NCBI GenBank assembly: GCA_905207535.1
Contig: CAJLLX010000038.1
Location: 1 to 16,647, forward strand
Direction: 5' to 3'
DNA from: an uncultured Muribaculaceae bacterium
Lineage (GTDB): Bacteria; Bacteroidota; Bacteroidia; Bacteroidales; Muribaculaceae
Length of the DNA stretch: 16,647 nucleotides
The notes beneath the pieces are model-generated. The model was not told the DNA's origin. It worked only from the letters and a program-made list of their open reading frames with translations, and ran no database searches. Position numbers and translations under genes: made by a program. This document shows, piece by piece, positions 1 to 7,714 of the stretch; within the stretch, counting starts at the first letter, position 1, and every line of letters begins with the position of its first letter.

Positions 1-41
1 GATATGCGCAACTTTCTCATTATAAATATTTTAAGAAATTA

Positions 42-63
42 ATTCAACCAACAGGTATAGATT
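42..63 (+). repeat. Left arm of a 22-bp imperfect inverted repeat
   Basis: The core ATTCAACCAACAGGT (42-56) is matched exactly in reverse complement at 3516-3530. After two mismatches a further AGATT (59-63) also pairs, giving 20 of 22 positions. The arms lie 3.4 kb apart, in non-coding DNA on either side of the calcium ATPase. No recombinase or transposase lies between them, so the role is unknown. Confidence 0.55.
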
Positions 64-142
64 TTAGGTTGTTACACCATCATATCTCCAAAATTACGAA
101 AAGGTAAACAGATTTCACCCTATTCTTTGGAAGAAATATTAC

Positions 143-349
143 TTGGTGATAACCTCACCTTTGCCCTTTCCTCCGGATATCACCGGAGCTTTCACTCATA
201 TCACTTACAACGTCGAGTCCGACTACATCTCCACCAAATATCTCGAGCCTATAGGCGATCCAGTTCCGCAGCCCCCCTTCCCAAACCACAAAAAGGCGTA
301 TGCAGAAATGCCTCAAAATAGTATCCTCGCCCTCTCATTTTCCTCTTGA
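143..349 (+). pseudogene. Possible gene remnant in the leader region
   Basis: A frame open from about position 68 to the TGA ending at 349 has no ATG start. Its middle part (about 195-290) uses codons like those of the real genes here (GTC GAG TCC GAC TAC ATC TCC ACC) and would read as a plausible soluble peptide, with SDYISTKYLEPIGD near its centre. I do not recognise the family. It may be a decayed 3' fragment of a lost gene, or chance. A small CTCCGG/CCGGAG hairpin sits at 171-188. The rest of 1-420 shows no gene that I can support. Confidence 0.2.
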
Positions 350-420
350 CCCCAGTCGTCATTCCTTTTGCGCCTCGCTATGCTCGGCAGACGGTGATGT
401 CGGAAATATTGGGAAAAAGC

Positions 421-451
421 TTTAGCATACGGGGAAAAAGACGTATTTTTG
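421..451 (+). promoter_or_regulatory. Bacteroidetes-type promoter for the calcium ATPase
   Basis: The -7 element TATTTTTG (444-451) fits the Bacteroidetes consensus TAnnTTTG exactly. Nineteen bases upstream, TTTA (421-424) stands where the -33 TTTG/TTG is expected, one base off. Transcription would begin near 455, leaving a leader of about 95 nt before the ATG at 551. Confidence 0.55.
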
Positions 452-452
452 C

Positions 453-483
453 AGCCTTAGAAAGGCTCAAAGCCTCTTTTTTT
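453..483 (+). terminator. Attenuator-like hairpin with T-run at the start of the ATPase leader
   Basis: AGGCT (463-467), loop CAA, AGCCT (471-475), then C and seven T (477-483), form an intrinsic-terminator-like structure only about 10 nt after the predicted transcription start. An upstream AGCC (453-456) can instead pair with GGCT (464-467), which would break the terminator hairpin if the transcript starts early enough to include it. The five-pair stem is short, so termination would be weak or conditional. Confidence 0.4.
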
Positions 484-550
484 GTTATACTTATAATTAA
501 TGACCTTTTTCCGAATTTTCGGGTCACAATTTAGAGGGAATAAAATAGAT

Positions 551-3442
551 ATGTTGGAAGAGACACATTATAAGGGCTTGACCGACGCGGAAGTGTTGGA
601 AAGCCGCAAAAAACATGGAGCGAATGTGCTCACTCCGCCGGAGCAGGAGCCCTGGTGGAAGGAGTTTCTGGGCAAGTTCTCCGATCCGCTGATCATCATC
701 CTGCTTGTGGCAGGGGTGCTATCAATAGGCATCTCATTTTATGAGTATTTCGGACTCGGAGAGAACTGGAAGGTGTTTTTTGAGCCGATAGGCATCTTCA
801 TAGCCATAGGACTGGCTACGACGCTGGCTTTTGTCTTCGAGCAGAAGGCCAATAAGGCTTTCAAAATTCTCAATCAGGTGAACGACGACGAGCCTGTGGA
901 GGTGATGCGCAATGGCGCCATGACTACTATTCCTCGCAAGGATGTGGTGGTGGGCGACATCGTAATCCTCAATACAGGTGATGAGATTCCTGCTGACGGC
1001 GAGCTCCTTGATTCCGTTACGCTTAGTGTAGATGAATCGTCGCTTACCGGCGAACCGCTCTGCGTGAAGACGATGGATCCGGCCCATTTTGACAAGGAGG
1101 CCACCTATCCGTCAAACCACGTGATGCGAGGCACGAAAATCATGGAGGGTCATGGTGTGATGCGCGTGCTGAAAGTCGGCGACGCTACCGAGATGGGCAA
1201 GGTGTTTGAGGAAGCGCAGATCGACGACTCTGTAAAGACGCCGCTCAATGAGCAACTCGATGGGTTGGGCCACTTGATAACGGATGGCAGCTATGTGTTT
1301 GCCGGTCTGATCATTGTGGGTCAGCTGATTCATTTCCTCGGTTGGGGTGCATGGCAGGCATGGATGCTTGCTATTCCTGTTGCGCTTTTCTTCTGGCTGG
1401 TAATCAAGAAGTTCGAAGACTGGTCCAAGGCTAAGTGTATCATTACCATCATCGCCTTCTTTGTCATCTTCTTTGCTATGGTTATCGGGGCATTCTCGAT
1501 GCTCAATCCCGGCGCCGATAGCGAGACATGGTCGGCGTTGCTGGCTCACACGCTGAAGACGCTGATGGTGGCCGTGACGCTTATCGTGGTGGCTGTGCCT
1601 GAAGGTCTCCCGATGGCTGTGACTCTGTCGCTGGCCTACTCAATGCGCGCCATGCTCAAGACCAACAACCTGGTGCGCAAGATGCACGCCTGCGAGACAA
1701 TGGGCGCCACCACCGTCATTTGCACCGACAAGACCGGAACGCTGACTCAGAACCAGATGCAGGTGTATAAGACCAATTTCTTCGGCGAGCCGTCGGGTAC
1801 GGTGCTCTACGAAGGGATAGCTGTCAACTCCACTGCCCAGCTCGATCTCTCGGGCGAGAAACCTCAAGTGCTGGGCAATCCCACCGAGGGTGCGCTGCTG
1901 CTTTGGCTCAAATCTCGCGGTGTCGATTATCAGGATCTGCGCAGCGGAGCTACACGCCTGGAAGAGTTGCCCTTTACCACCGAACGCAAGTATATGGCGA
2001 CTGTCGTAAAATCCGCCACCGGCAAGAAGATACTCTATGTGAAGGGTGCTCCCGAGATAGTGTTCGGCATGTGCAAGGACACCTGCGGCGTGACAAAGAA
2101 AGAGATCGACGCGCAGTTGACCGACTATCAGAATCAGGCGATGCGTACTCTGGGTTTCGCTTATCAGGAACTCGGCGACAAGGATGCAACCATAGCCGAC
2201 GGTAAGGTGGTGGCTGAGAATCTGACATTCCTCGGCATCGTGGCTATCTCCGACCCTGTGCGCACCGATGTGCCCGAAGCCGTAGGTGAGGTGATCAATG
2301 CCGGAATCAAGGTAAAGATTGTCACAGGCGACACTCCCGGTACGGCCAAGGAAATTGGCCGTCAGATCGGCCTTTGGAATGATTCAATTGATACTGATCG
2401 CAACATCATCACCGGTCCGGAGTTTGCCGAGCTCTCAGACAAAGAACTTAAAGAGCGTGTCGGTGAACTGAAAATCATAGCCCGTGCCCGCCCGCTGGAC
2501 AAGAAGCGCCTTGTCGAGGCTCTTCAGGCCAACAATGAGGTGGTAGCCGTGACCGGCGATGGCACCAACGATGCTCCGGCGCTCAAGACAGCTCACGTGG
2601 GCCTCTCGATGGGCGACGGCACCTCGGTGGCCAAGGAGGCATCCGACATCACTATCATCGACAACTCTTTCTCGTCGATCGGACGCGCCGTGATGTGGGG
2701 ACGTTCGCTCTACAAGAACATACAGCAATTCCTGCTGTTCCAGCTCACAGTCAATGTGGCTGCCTGCTTCCTTGTACTCTTCGGCTCGTTCATGGGCTCC
2801 GAGTCGCCTCTGACCGTCACTCAGATGCTGTGGGTGAACCTCATCATGGACACTTTCGGAGCAATGGCTCTTGCCTCGCTGCCACCGTCGCGCAATGTGA
2901 TGGAAGAGAAGCCTCGCCGTCGCGAGGCATCAATCCTGACACGCCCCATGATGTCGGAACTGCTTGGCGTCGGCTTTCTGTTCTTCGCCATCACTCTCGG
3001 CTTCTATTGGATCTTCAACCACGCTGAAGTTACTTCGATTCCACAGATGTTCCATACTTCCGTCGGCGCAGCTTCGGTGATGACCCCCTATGAGGCAACG
3101 CTGCTCTTCTCCATCTTCGTCTGGACCCACTTCTGGTATATGTTCAACGCCCGTTGCTTCGAGACCGGCGAAAGCGTCTTCAAAGTCAGGATGAGCCAGG
3201 GCTTCTGGACCATCGTCGGCATCATCGTCCTCGGACAGTTCTTCATCACCGAAATTGCCTATGAGTTCTTCAATGTCGAGCCAATGCTCCACACCCTTGA
3301 CTGGAGTTTCAACCCTTCGGGCGCTCTCGATTTTGTGATCATCGTAGCCGCATCATCGCTTGTCCTCTGGGTCCGCGAGGGCTACGAGCTGCTCAAAGGC
3401 AACCCCGTTGCAGATAACTCAGCAAAAAAGGTCGTAAAATAA
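551..3442 (+). CDS. Calcium-translocating P-type ATPase, PMCA type (IIB)
   Basis: Integral membrane pump of 963 aa that should export Ca2+ using ATP through a phospho-aspartate intermediate. In order: N-terminal cytosolic part; M1-M2 (about 40-100); actuator domain with TGEP (T166-G167-E168); M3-M4 ending in the Ca2+-site motif PEGLP; phosphorylation motif DKTGTLT with D393; nucleotide-binding domain; hinge GDGTNDAP (starts G669); and M5-M10, where the M6 motif NLIMDTFGAMALASLPP matches the single-site PMCA/IIB pattern. The C terminus is short, with no long regulatory tail as in eukaryotic PMCAs. The frame also opens at an ATG at 500, but 551 is preferred because it gives a normal N terminus (MLEETHYKGL) and follows a purine-rich AGAGGGA. 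It has its own promoter and terminator, so it is probably monocistronic. Class call is firm; exact ion specificity is inferred from family. Confidence 0.93.
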   Translation: MLEETHYKGLTDAEVLESRKKHGANVLTPPEQEPWWKEFLGKFSDPLIIILLVAGVLSIGISFYEYFGLGENWKVFFEPIGIFIAIGLATTLAFVFEQKANKAFKILNQVNDDEPVEVMRNGAMTTIPRKDVVVGDIVILNTGDEIPADGELLDSVTLSVDESSLTGEPLCVKTMDPAHFDKEATYPSNHVMRGTKIMEGHGVMRVLKVGDATEMGKVFEEAQIDDSVKTPLNEQLDGLGHLITDGSYVFAGLIIVGQLIHFLGWGAWQAWMLAIPVALFFWLVIKKFEDWSKAKCIITIIAFFVIFFAMVIGAFSMLNPGADSETWSALLAHTLKTLMVAVTLIVVAVPEGLPMAVTLSLAYSMRAMLKTNNLVRKMHACETMGATTVICTDKTGTLTQNQMQVYKTNFFGEPSGTVLYEGIAVNSTAQLDLSGEKPQVLGNPTEGALLLWLKSRGVDYQDLRSGATRLEELPFTTERKYMATVVKSATGKKILYVKGAPEIVFGMCKDTCGVTKKEIDAQLTDYQNQAMRTLGFAYQELGDKDATIADGKVVAENLTFLGIVAISDPVRTDVPEAVGEVINAGIKVKIVTGDTPGTAKEIGRQIGLWNDSIDTDRNIITGPEFAELSDKELKERVGELKIIARARPLDKKRLVEALQANNEVVAVTGDGTNDAPALKTAHVGLSMGDGTSVAKEASDITIIDNSFSSIGRAVMWGRSLYKNIQQFLLFQLTVNVAACFLVLFGSFMGSESPLTVTQMLWVNLIMDTFGAMALASLPPSRNVMEEKPRRREASILTRPMMSELLGVGFLFFAITLGFYWIFNHAEVTSIPQMFHTSVGAASVMTPYEATLLFSIFVWTHFWYMFNARCFETGESVFKVRMSQGFWTIVGIIVLGQFFITEIAYEFFNVEPMLHTLDWSFNPSGALDFVIIVAASSLVLWVREGYELLKGNPVADNSAKKVVK

Positions 3443-3457
3443 TTATTGCCTCTTACC

Positions 3458-3495
3458 TGATAGCGCATCGGGGCACCGACTCCGATGCGCTATCA
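3458..3495. terminator. Strong palindromic terminator after the calcium ATPase
   Basis: TGATAGCGCATCGG (3458-3471) pairs perfectly with CCGATGCGCTATCA (3482-3495). One G-T and one G-C pair extend this to 16 pairs around a 6-nt loop (3474-3479). It begins 15 bases past the stop codon and is followed by a weak AT-rich tail (ttataaattta) rather than a clean T-run, so it may stop transcription or stabilise the mRNA end. Confidence 0.7.
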
Positions 3496-3508
3496 TTATA
3501 AATTTACT

Positions 3509-3530
3509 AATCTGAACCTGTTGGTTGAAT
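3509..3530 (-). repeat. Right arm of the 22-bp imperfect inverted repeat
   Basis: Reverse complement of 42-63 at 20 of 22 positions, with an exact 15-base block at 3516-3530. It lies between the ATPase terminator and the coding-like remnant at 3546-3620. Confidence 0.55.
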
Positions 3531-3545
3531 ATTGACAAAGGATGA

Positions 3546-3620
3546 TATTCCCGCGAAGTCGTCGACGGCCTCTTCCCCTTCATCTCCCGCCTGGACTGCC
3601 ACACCGCTTCTCCGCAATAA
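3546..3620 (+). pseudogene. Short coding-like remnant ending in TAA
   Basis: Between a TGA at 3543-3545 and a TAA at 3618-3620, one frame reads YSREVVDGLFPFISRLDC and ends HTASPQ. It uses strongly C-ending codons (GTC GTC GAC GGC CTC TTC CCC TTC ATC TCC CGC) like the neighbouring genes. It has no start codon and begins 15 bases after the inverted-repeat arm, so it looks like the last 24 codons of a gene whose 5' part has been lost. The family is unknown. A chance open stretch cannot be excluded at this length. Confidence 0.3.
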
Positions 3621-3660
3621 AAACATGCCCCATCATCCCTCTATTCTCGCCGATTTTCCT

Positions 3661-3668
3661 TACTTTTG
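3661..3668 (+). promoter_or_regulatory. Possible -7 promoter element for the mcrBC-like operon
   Basis: TACTTTTG fits TAnnTTTG and lies 29 bases before the ATG at 3698. No convincing TTTG or TTG is found about 20 bases upstream (CCCTCT there), so the promoter is only half supported. Its position argues against the in-frame ATG at 3542 as the start. Confidence 0.4.
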
Positions 3669-3697
3669 CTGTCAAACCACCATTTTACAATAAAAGA

Positions 3698-6232
3698 ATG
3701 GAAGTAATTGAGCTACAAAAAGATTCTCAGGGATGGTATTCGTGCCATGTGCCCATATCCAAGGCCCGATGGGCCTCGATCCTCACCGACAAGGCGCTGA
3801 CCACCGACGCGGCCATCATCTCGCTGCTCTCCTTCTACTACATGCCCGCCCATCAGGCATCCTGCTCCGACCTCGAGGCCGCATTTGGCCGAAAAGCCGC
3901 CTACTATCTCGGTGCCATCAATATGTTCTGCCGCAAAGTGCAACAGAGTGTCGGCACCTTCACCATCTCGGGCCACGGCGCCGATGCCGCCCAGGTCTAC
4001 TGGCCCGTAGCCATGGCCCGCGGCCGCGAGGAGGACGGTCACTTCGTGTGGCAGCTGCGCCCCGAGCTCTCGGAGGCACTCCGCGATTGGGTAGTCGACT
4101 GGTATGTCGCCCGTTACGCTGCGGCGTTCCCCTCCTTGTGGCCCGATGAGCGATACAAATGGGAGGCGGCTGTCTGCTTCGCCGACAACTGGGACATCGA
4201 CGCCCCCGACTTTGCCGGCATGTTTGCCCGCGCCACAGCCAAGGCCGACAATCTGCTCAGCTCGCAGAACTCCTATCCTCGCGACATGATCCTCAATTTC
4301 TGCAAAGTCGACACGGAGTTCGTGCGAGAGATGTTCCGCAATCTTTTCGACGAAAACCGCCCTGCAGAGGAGCGCATCAGCGGGTTTATCGACGCTTCCG
4401 ACCGTTTTTTCGCCGACCATTTCCCCACAAAAGGCCGCAGCAATTTCCAGAGCACCAACGCCATCACTACCTATCTCTGGCTCAGATACCCCGACCGCTA
4501 CCCCATCTACAAATATCGCATCTTCCGCAATGTCGCCGAAGCCATCGACCCAGATGTCTCCATAGCCCCAACCGGCAAAACGGAGGAGGTGGCCAAGGGC
4601 TACGCACTGTACGGCTCCTTTTGGCCCCGCATGGAGCAAAACACTCTCTTAATCTCTGAAATAAAGCAACTTGCCGATGCAGCCGGCATCCTCCCTATAC
4701 CCCAGCGCGCCACCATCCTCACCGACTTCGGCTACTGGCTTGGCCGGTACAATGACACCTTCCTCAAAGACTCCCTCATAGTAAAATATAACACCAACAT
4801 GACACCCCTCATATCCAAGGCCTGCGATCTCCTCCGCGCCAAGAAAAATCTCATACTCCAGGGCGCGCCCGGCACCGGCAAAACCTACAATACCGCCGCC
4901 CTGGCAGTAGCCGTCATCGACGGCAAGCTCCCCGAAAACCACGACGATGTCATGGCCCGCTATCAGGAGCTGCGACGCGCCGGACGCATCGACTTCACCA
5001 CCTTCCATCAGTCGATGGACTATGAGGATTTCGTCGAAGGTATCAAGCCCGATACAGAGGGCGACAATGTCCGATACAAAGTCTTCCCGGGCATTTTCAA
5101 GCGCATGTGCAATGCCGCCCGCAAGGCTGCCGATATATCCGAGACCGGCACCGACAATATCGACGGGCTCGATCTCATCAGCGACAATCCCACCGTGTGG
5201 AAAGTGTCGCTCGAAGGCACCGGCGACAATGCCACACGCCGCGAATGTATGGCCAACGGCCATATACGCATCGGATGGCCATCCTACGGCGACCGCGACT
5301 TCGCCGACAATTACCCCGATGTCACCGACGGCAGGTTCATCCTCCGCAATTTCCAGCACGACATGAAAGTAGGCGACATCGTGGTCAGTTGCTGGTCGCA
5401 GTTCGAGACCGACGCCATCGGAGTCATCACCGGCGACTACGAATACAACCCCGAAGGGGGCGACTATCCCCGCTACCGCGATGTGAAGTGGATCGTCAAA
5501 GGGTTCGTGCACAATATCGCCGATATCAACCATGGCAAGCGCATGGTACTGCCCACTGTCTACCGCCTTCAGATCGACCTCAAAGATATCCTCTCCATCA
5601 TCCGGCAATACGCACCGGCTCCCGCACCGGCTCCCGTCGCCACCGAGCGTCCCTTCGTGCTCATCATCGACGAAATCAACCGTGGAAACGTCTCCAAAAT
5701 CTTCGGAGAGCTCATCACCCTCATCGAGAAAGACAAGCGACTCGCCGTCAACGACAGCGACAACAATTACCTCACCCTCCCCCTTCCTTATTCCAGAGAC
5801 AATGAGCGATTCGGCGTGCCGCAAAATCTCTATATCATCGGCACGATGAACACCACCGACCGCTCCACGGGCACCATCGACTACGCCCTGCGCCGCCGAT
5901 TCGCCTTCCTCACCATCCCCGCCGACCGCTCCATAGTCCGCAGCGACACTGCACGTGCCCTCTTCGACGATGTCAAAGCCTTCATCCTGCAGTATCGCGA
6001 CCCCGATATCGACATCGACGACCTCATGGTGGGACACAGCTACTTCATGGCCGACGACGATGCCGAGCTGGCCATGAAAATCGAATACGAGGTCATCCCG
6101 CTCATCCGCGAGTACATCAAAGACGGCATCCTCGTCATCCGCCCGGGCCAGGCCCGCAAATACTTCGACAGTTGGCTCCAGCTCAAGCCTTTCCACGACT
6201 CCGACACCTCCGGTAGCACCCCCGACGCATGA
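3698..6232 (+). CDS. mcrB: McrB-like GTPase of a type IV restriction system, with PUA/EVE-like insertion
   Basis: 844-aa AAA+ motor subunit expected to hydrolyse GTP and drive McrC along or around modified DNA. Residues 1-about 140 form a helix-rich domain with WxxxL, SCSDLEAAFG and LRPELSEAL stretches, resembling N-terminal recognition domains of some McrB-family ATPases (from memory). About 170-345 is a second, mostly helical region. The motor has Walker A GAPGTGKT (389-396), the McrB-typical FHQSMDYEDF (436-445), Walker B LIIDE (D658-E659) and the McrB signature MNTTDRS (717-723), which takes the place of a GTPase NKxD. Between Walker A and B, about 497-625, is an insertion with VWKVSL (W501), MKVGD (556-560) and VKWIV (W598) that resembles the PUA/EVE fold. 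An Ala-Pro linker follows it. The ATG at 3698 is chosen because the upstream 52 codons look non-coding and overlap the promoter. The stop overlaps the mcrC start by 4 nt. The family is certain; the target modification is unknown. Confidence 0.88.
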   Translation: MEVIELQKDSQGWYSCHVPISKARWASILTDKALTTDAAIISLLSFYYMPAHQASCSDLEAAFGRKAAYYLGAINMFCRKVQQSVGTFTISGHGADAAQVYWPVAMARGREEDGHFVWQLRPELSEALRDWVVDWYVARYAAAFPSLWPDERYKWEAAVCFADNWDIDAPDFAGMFARATAKADNLLSSQNSYPRDMILNFCKVDTEFVREMFRNLFDENRPAEERISGFIDASDRFFADHFPTKGRSNFQSTNAITTYLWLRYPDRYPIYKYRIFRNVAEAIDPDVSIAPTGKTEEVAKGYALYGSFWPRMEQNTLLISEIKQLADAAGILPIPQRATILTDFGYWLGRYNDTFLKDSLIVKYNTNMTPLISKACDLLRAKKNLILQGAPGTGKTYNTAALAVAVIDGKLPENHDDVMARYQELRRAGRIDFTTFHQSMDYEDFVEGIKPDTEGDNVRYKVFPGIFKRMCNAARKAADISETGTDNIDGLDLISDNPTVWKVSLEGTGDNATRRECMANGHIRIGWPSYGDRDFADNYPDVTDGRFILRNFQHDMKVGDIVVSCWSQFETDAIGVITGDYEYNPEGGDYPRYRDVKWIVKGFVHNIADINHGKRMVLPTVYRLQIDLKDILSIIRQYAPAPAPAPVATERPFVLIIDEINRGNVSKIFGELITLIEKDKRLAVNDSDNNYLTLPLPYSRDNERFGVPQNLYIIGTMNTTDRSTGTIDYALRRRFAFLTIPADRSIVRSDTARALFDDVKAFILQYRDPDIDIDDLMVGHSYFMADDDAELAMKIEYEVIPLIREYIKDGILVIRPGQARKYFDSWLQLKPFHDSDTSGSTPDA
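5612..5635 (+). repeat. Tandem 12-bp duplication encoding an Ala-Pro linker
   Basis: GCACCGGCTCCC occurs twice back to back and encodes APAPAPAP. The linker joins the PUA/EVE-like insertion to the Walker B half of the McrB motor. Because the unit is a multiple of three, gain or loss of a copy would keep the frame and change linker length. Confidence 0.85.
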
Positions 6233-7575
6233 TCTGCAAGACCGAACACGACCTCATCACCCCGGCCGAACTGCAGCACCTCGGCACGGAAGATGCACTG
6301 CGCCGTCGCATCAACTACGACACGCGCACCTTTGTGCCCGGGCTGATCAATCTCATGCGCTTTGAGTTCTCTCCCCGGACACAGGACTTCGAGTTTTCCG
6401 CCTACTACCGCATCGGGGCCGAGTGGCTCGACCCGCAGCAGACTACCGCACTTGTTGTCACACCAAAAATACCCGAAATCGACTTCCTGGAGATGTTCAT
6501 GACCTGCCTTGCCGACGCCCGGCCCGAAGACGACTTCTCCGCAATCTACGACATCGACTTCGACGCACGCCCCATCCAGGCGCCCGCCCTCAGCGCCATC
6601 CTCTCGCCGCTGCTGGTGGTGCAGTTTCTCAGCGTCGTAGAGCGTATCGCGGCCCGCTCGCTCCGCAAAGGCTACGTCGGCTGCCACGAAAATATCAGCA
6701 AGGTCAAAGGCCGCATCGACATCATCGGCAATGAGCGCCATAACATCCTCACAGGCCACCGCGAGCGCGTGCTCTGCCGCTTCGACGAATTTTCAGCTGA
6801 CACACCCGAAAACCGCTACATCAAATCTGCCCTCCGCATTGCCGGCGACATGATAGCCATGATGGCCGACCACCGTGCCTACCCCTTCCTCGCCGCCAAG
6901 TGGCGGAGCTGCCTCAGCGCCTTCGCCTCTGTAGCCGACGTGCGCCCCACGCGCCTCCCGGCCGTGAAGCACAACAAACTCTACCGCGACTACACCGAGG
7001 CCCTGCGCCTCGCATCCATGCTCGTGCGCCGACGCGACCTCTCCGTCTCGTCCCTCAGCCACGCCGCTTCCCGCTTCGTGCCCGTATTCCGCATCGACAT
7101 GGCATTGCTCTTCGAGCACTACACCCTCGCCCTTCTCCGCCGCCGATTCGGCTCCCGGGCCATCCTCTATCAGGCCAAAGGCTACTGCTGCCGATTCGTA
7201 CCCGATTTCCTCCTGAACACCACCGGCGACACCTCCTCCACGGGCGCCACTCCCCTCAAAGCCATCCTTGATGCCAAATACATTCCCGGCTACAACAAGC
7301 GCCTCGAGGTCGAGCCCCGCTACATCGGGCAGCTCGCCGGCTACGCCCGCGACAAAACCCTCCTACGTCTCCTCCATATCGACACCACCAACGAAGACAC
7401 CGTCCCCATCCTCCCTTGTGTCATCCTCTACCCCCTCCCCACCCGCGCCGTTTCCTCCTCCCCCTCTTCCTCATCTTCTCTCTCCTTCAGCTACGCCCCG
7501 ATTCCCTCCGACAACACCGTCAAATTCTTCCGCTGCCCCGTCCCCGTTCCCTTGCTTCCTTTCCCTCCCCGCTGA
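6229..7575 (+). CDS. mcrC: McrC-like nuclease subunit of the type IV restriction system
   Basis: 448-aa partner of the McrB-like GTPase, expected to stimulate its GTPase and cut DNA. The N-terminal half matches the general McrC plan and includes FDEFSADTPENRYIKSAL (from F185), the usual D-T-P-x-N block. The C-terminal half holds the PD-(D/E)xK nuclease core: D326 in FVPDFLL and D348-A349-K350 in ILDAKY, so the catalytic residues appear intact. The last ~60 residues are Ser/Pro-rich, with a run of serines encoded by a polypyrimidine tract, and end in PVPLLPFPPR, a longer tail than the family's usual end. The ATG overlaps the mcrB stop (ATGA), implying translational coupling. No terminator is evident after it. 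Confidence 0.88.
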   Translation: MICKTEHDLITPAELQHLGTEDALRRRINYDTRTFVPGLINLMRFEFSPRTQDFEFSAYYRIGAEWLDPQQTTALVVTPKIPEIDFLEMFMTCLADARPEDDFSAIYDIDFDARPIQAPALSAILSPLLVVQFLSVVERIAARSLRKGYVGCHENISKVKGRIDIIGNERHNILTGHRERVLCRFDEFSADTPENRYIKSALRIAGDMIAMMADHRAYPFLAAKWRSCLSAFASVADVRPTRLPAVKHNKLYRDYTEALRLASMLVRRRDLSVSSLSHAASRFVPVFRIDMALLFEHYTLALLRRRFGSRAILYQAKGYCCRFVPDFLLNTTGDTSSTGATPLKAILDAKYIPGYNKRLEVEPRYIGQLAGYARDKTLLRLLHIDTTNEDTVPILPCVILYPLPTRAVSSSPSSSSSLSFSYAPIPSDNTVKFFRCPVPVPLLPFPPR

Positions 7576-7714
7576 TATATCGAAAAAAAATCAATTGCAT
7601 TATCTTTTTTAACATTGAGATGCCTGATTATTGCCCATATTTAACGATATATTTATCAAAAAATATTCCACGGCTATTTTTCTTACACTGCCGCGTTATC
7701 CCCATCATCATTCC

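Noticed and set aside
171..188. CTCCGG/CCGGAG hairpin as a regulatory structure
   Set aside because: Only 6 pairs, no T-run or promoter nearby, and it lies in the possible gene remnant.
500..550. Upstream in-frame ATG for the calcium ATPase
   Set aside because: The 17 extra codons overlap a hairpin and are low-quality coding sequence; the ATG at 551 gives the usual N terminus after a purine-rich stretch.
42..3530. Insertion sequence or transposon bounded by the inverted repeat
   Set aside because: No transposase or integrase lies between the arms and no target-site duplication was seen next to them (flanks differ); the cargo is a housekeeping-type pump.
3542..3697. N-terminal extension of McrB from the ATG at 3542
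   Set aside because: The 52 residues are Pro/Arg-rich and unlike a domain; they overlap a better coding-like remnant in another frame and the likely promoter at 3661.
4649..6196. Open frame of 515 codons on the minus strand opposite mcrB, and a 308-codon one at 3713-4639
   Set aside because: They are shadows of the strongly C-biased mcrB gene; the translations are rich in Val, Asp, Gly and Glu with no motifs, while the plus strand has clear McrB motifs.
7631..7714. N-terminal extension of the helicase from a TTG
   Set aside because: The DNA is AT-rich and the peptide looks random; the helicase family normally begins close before Walker A, as with the ATG at 7715.
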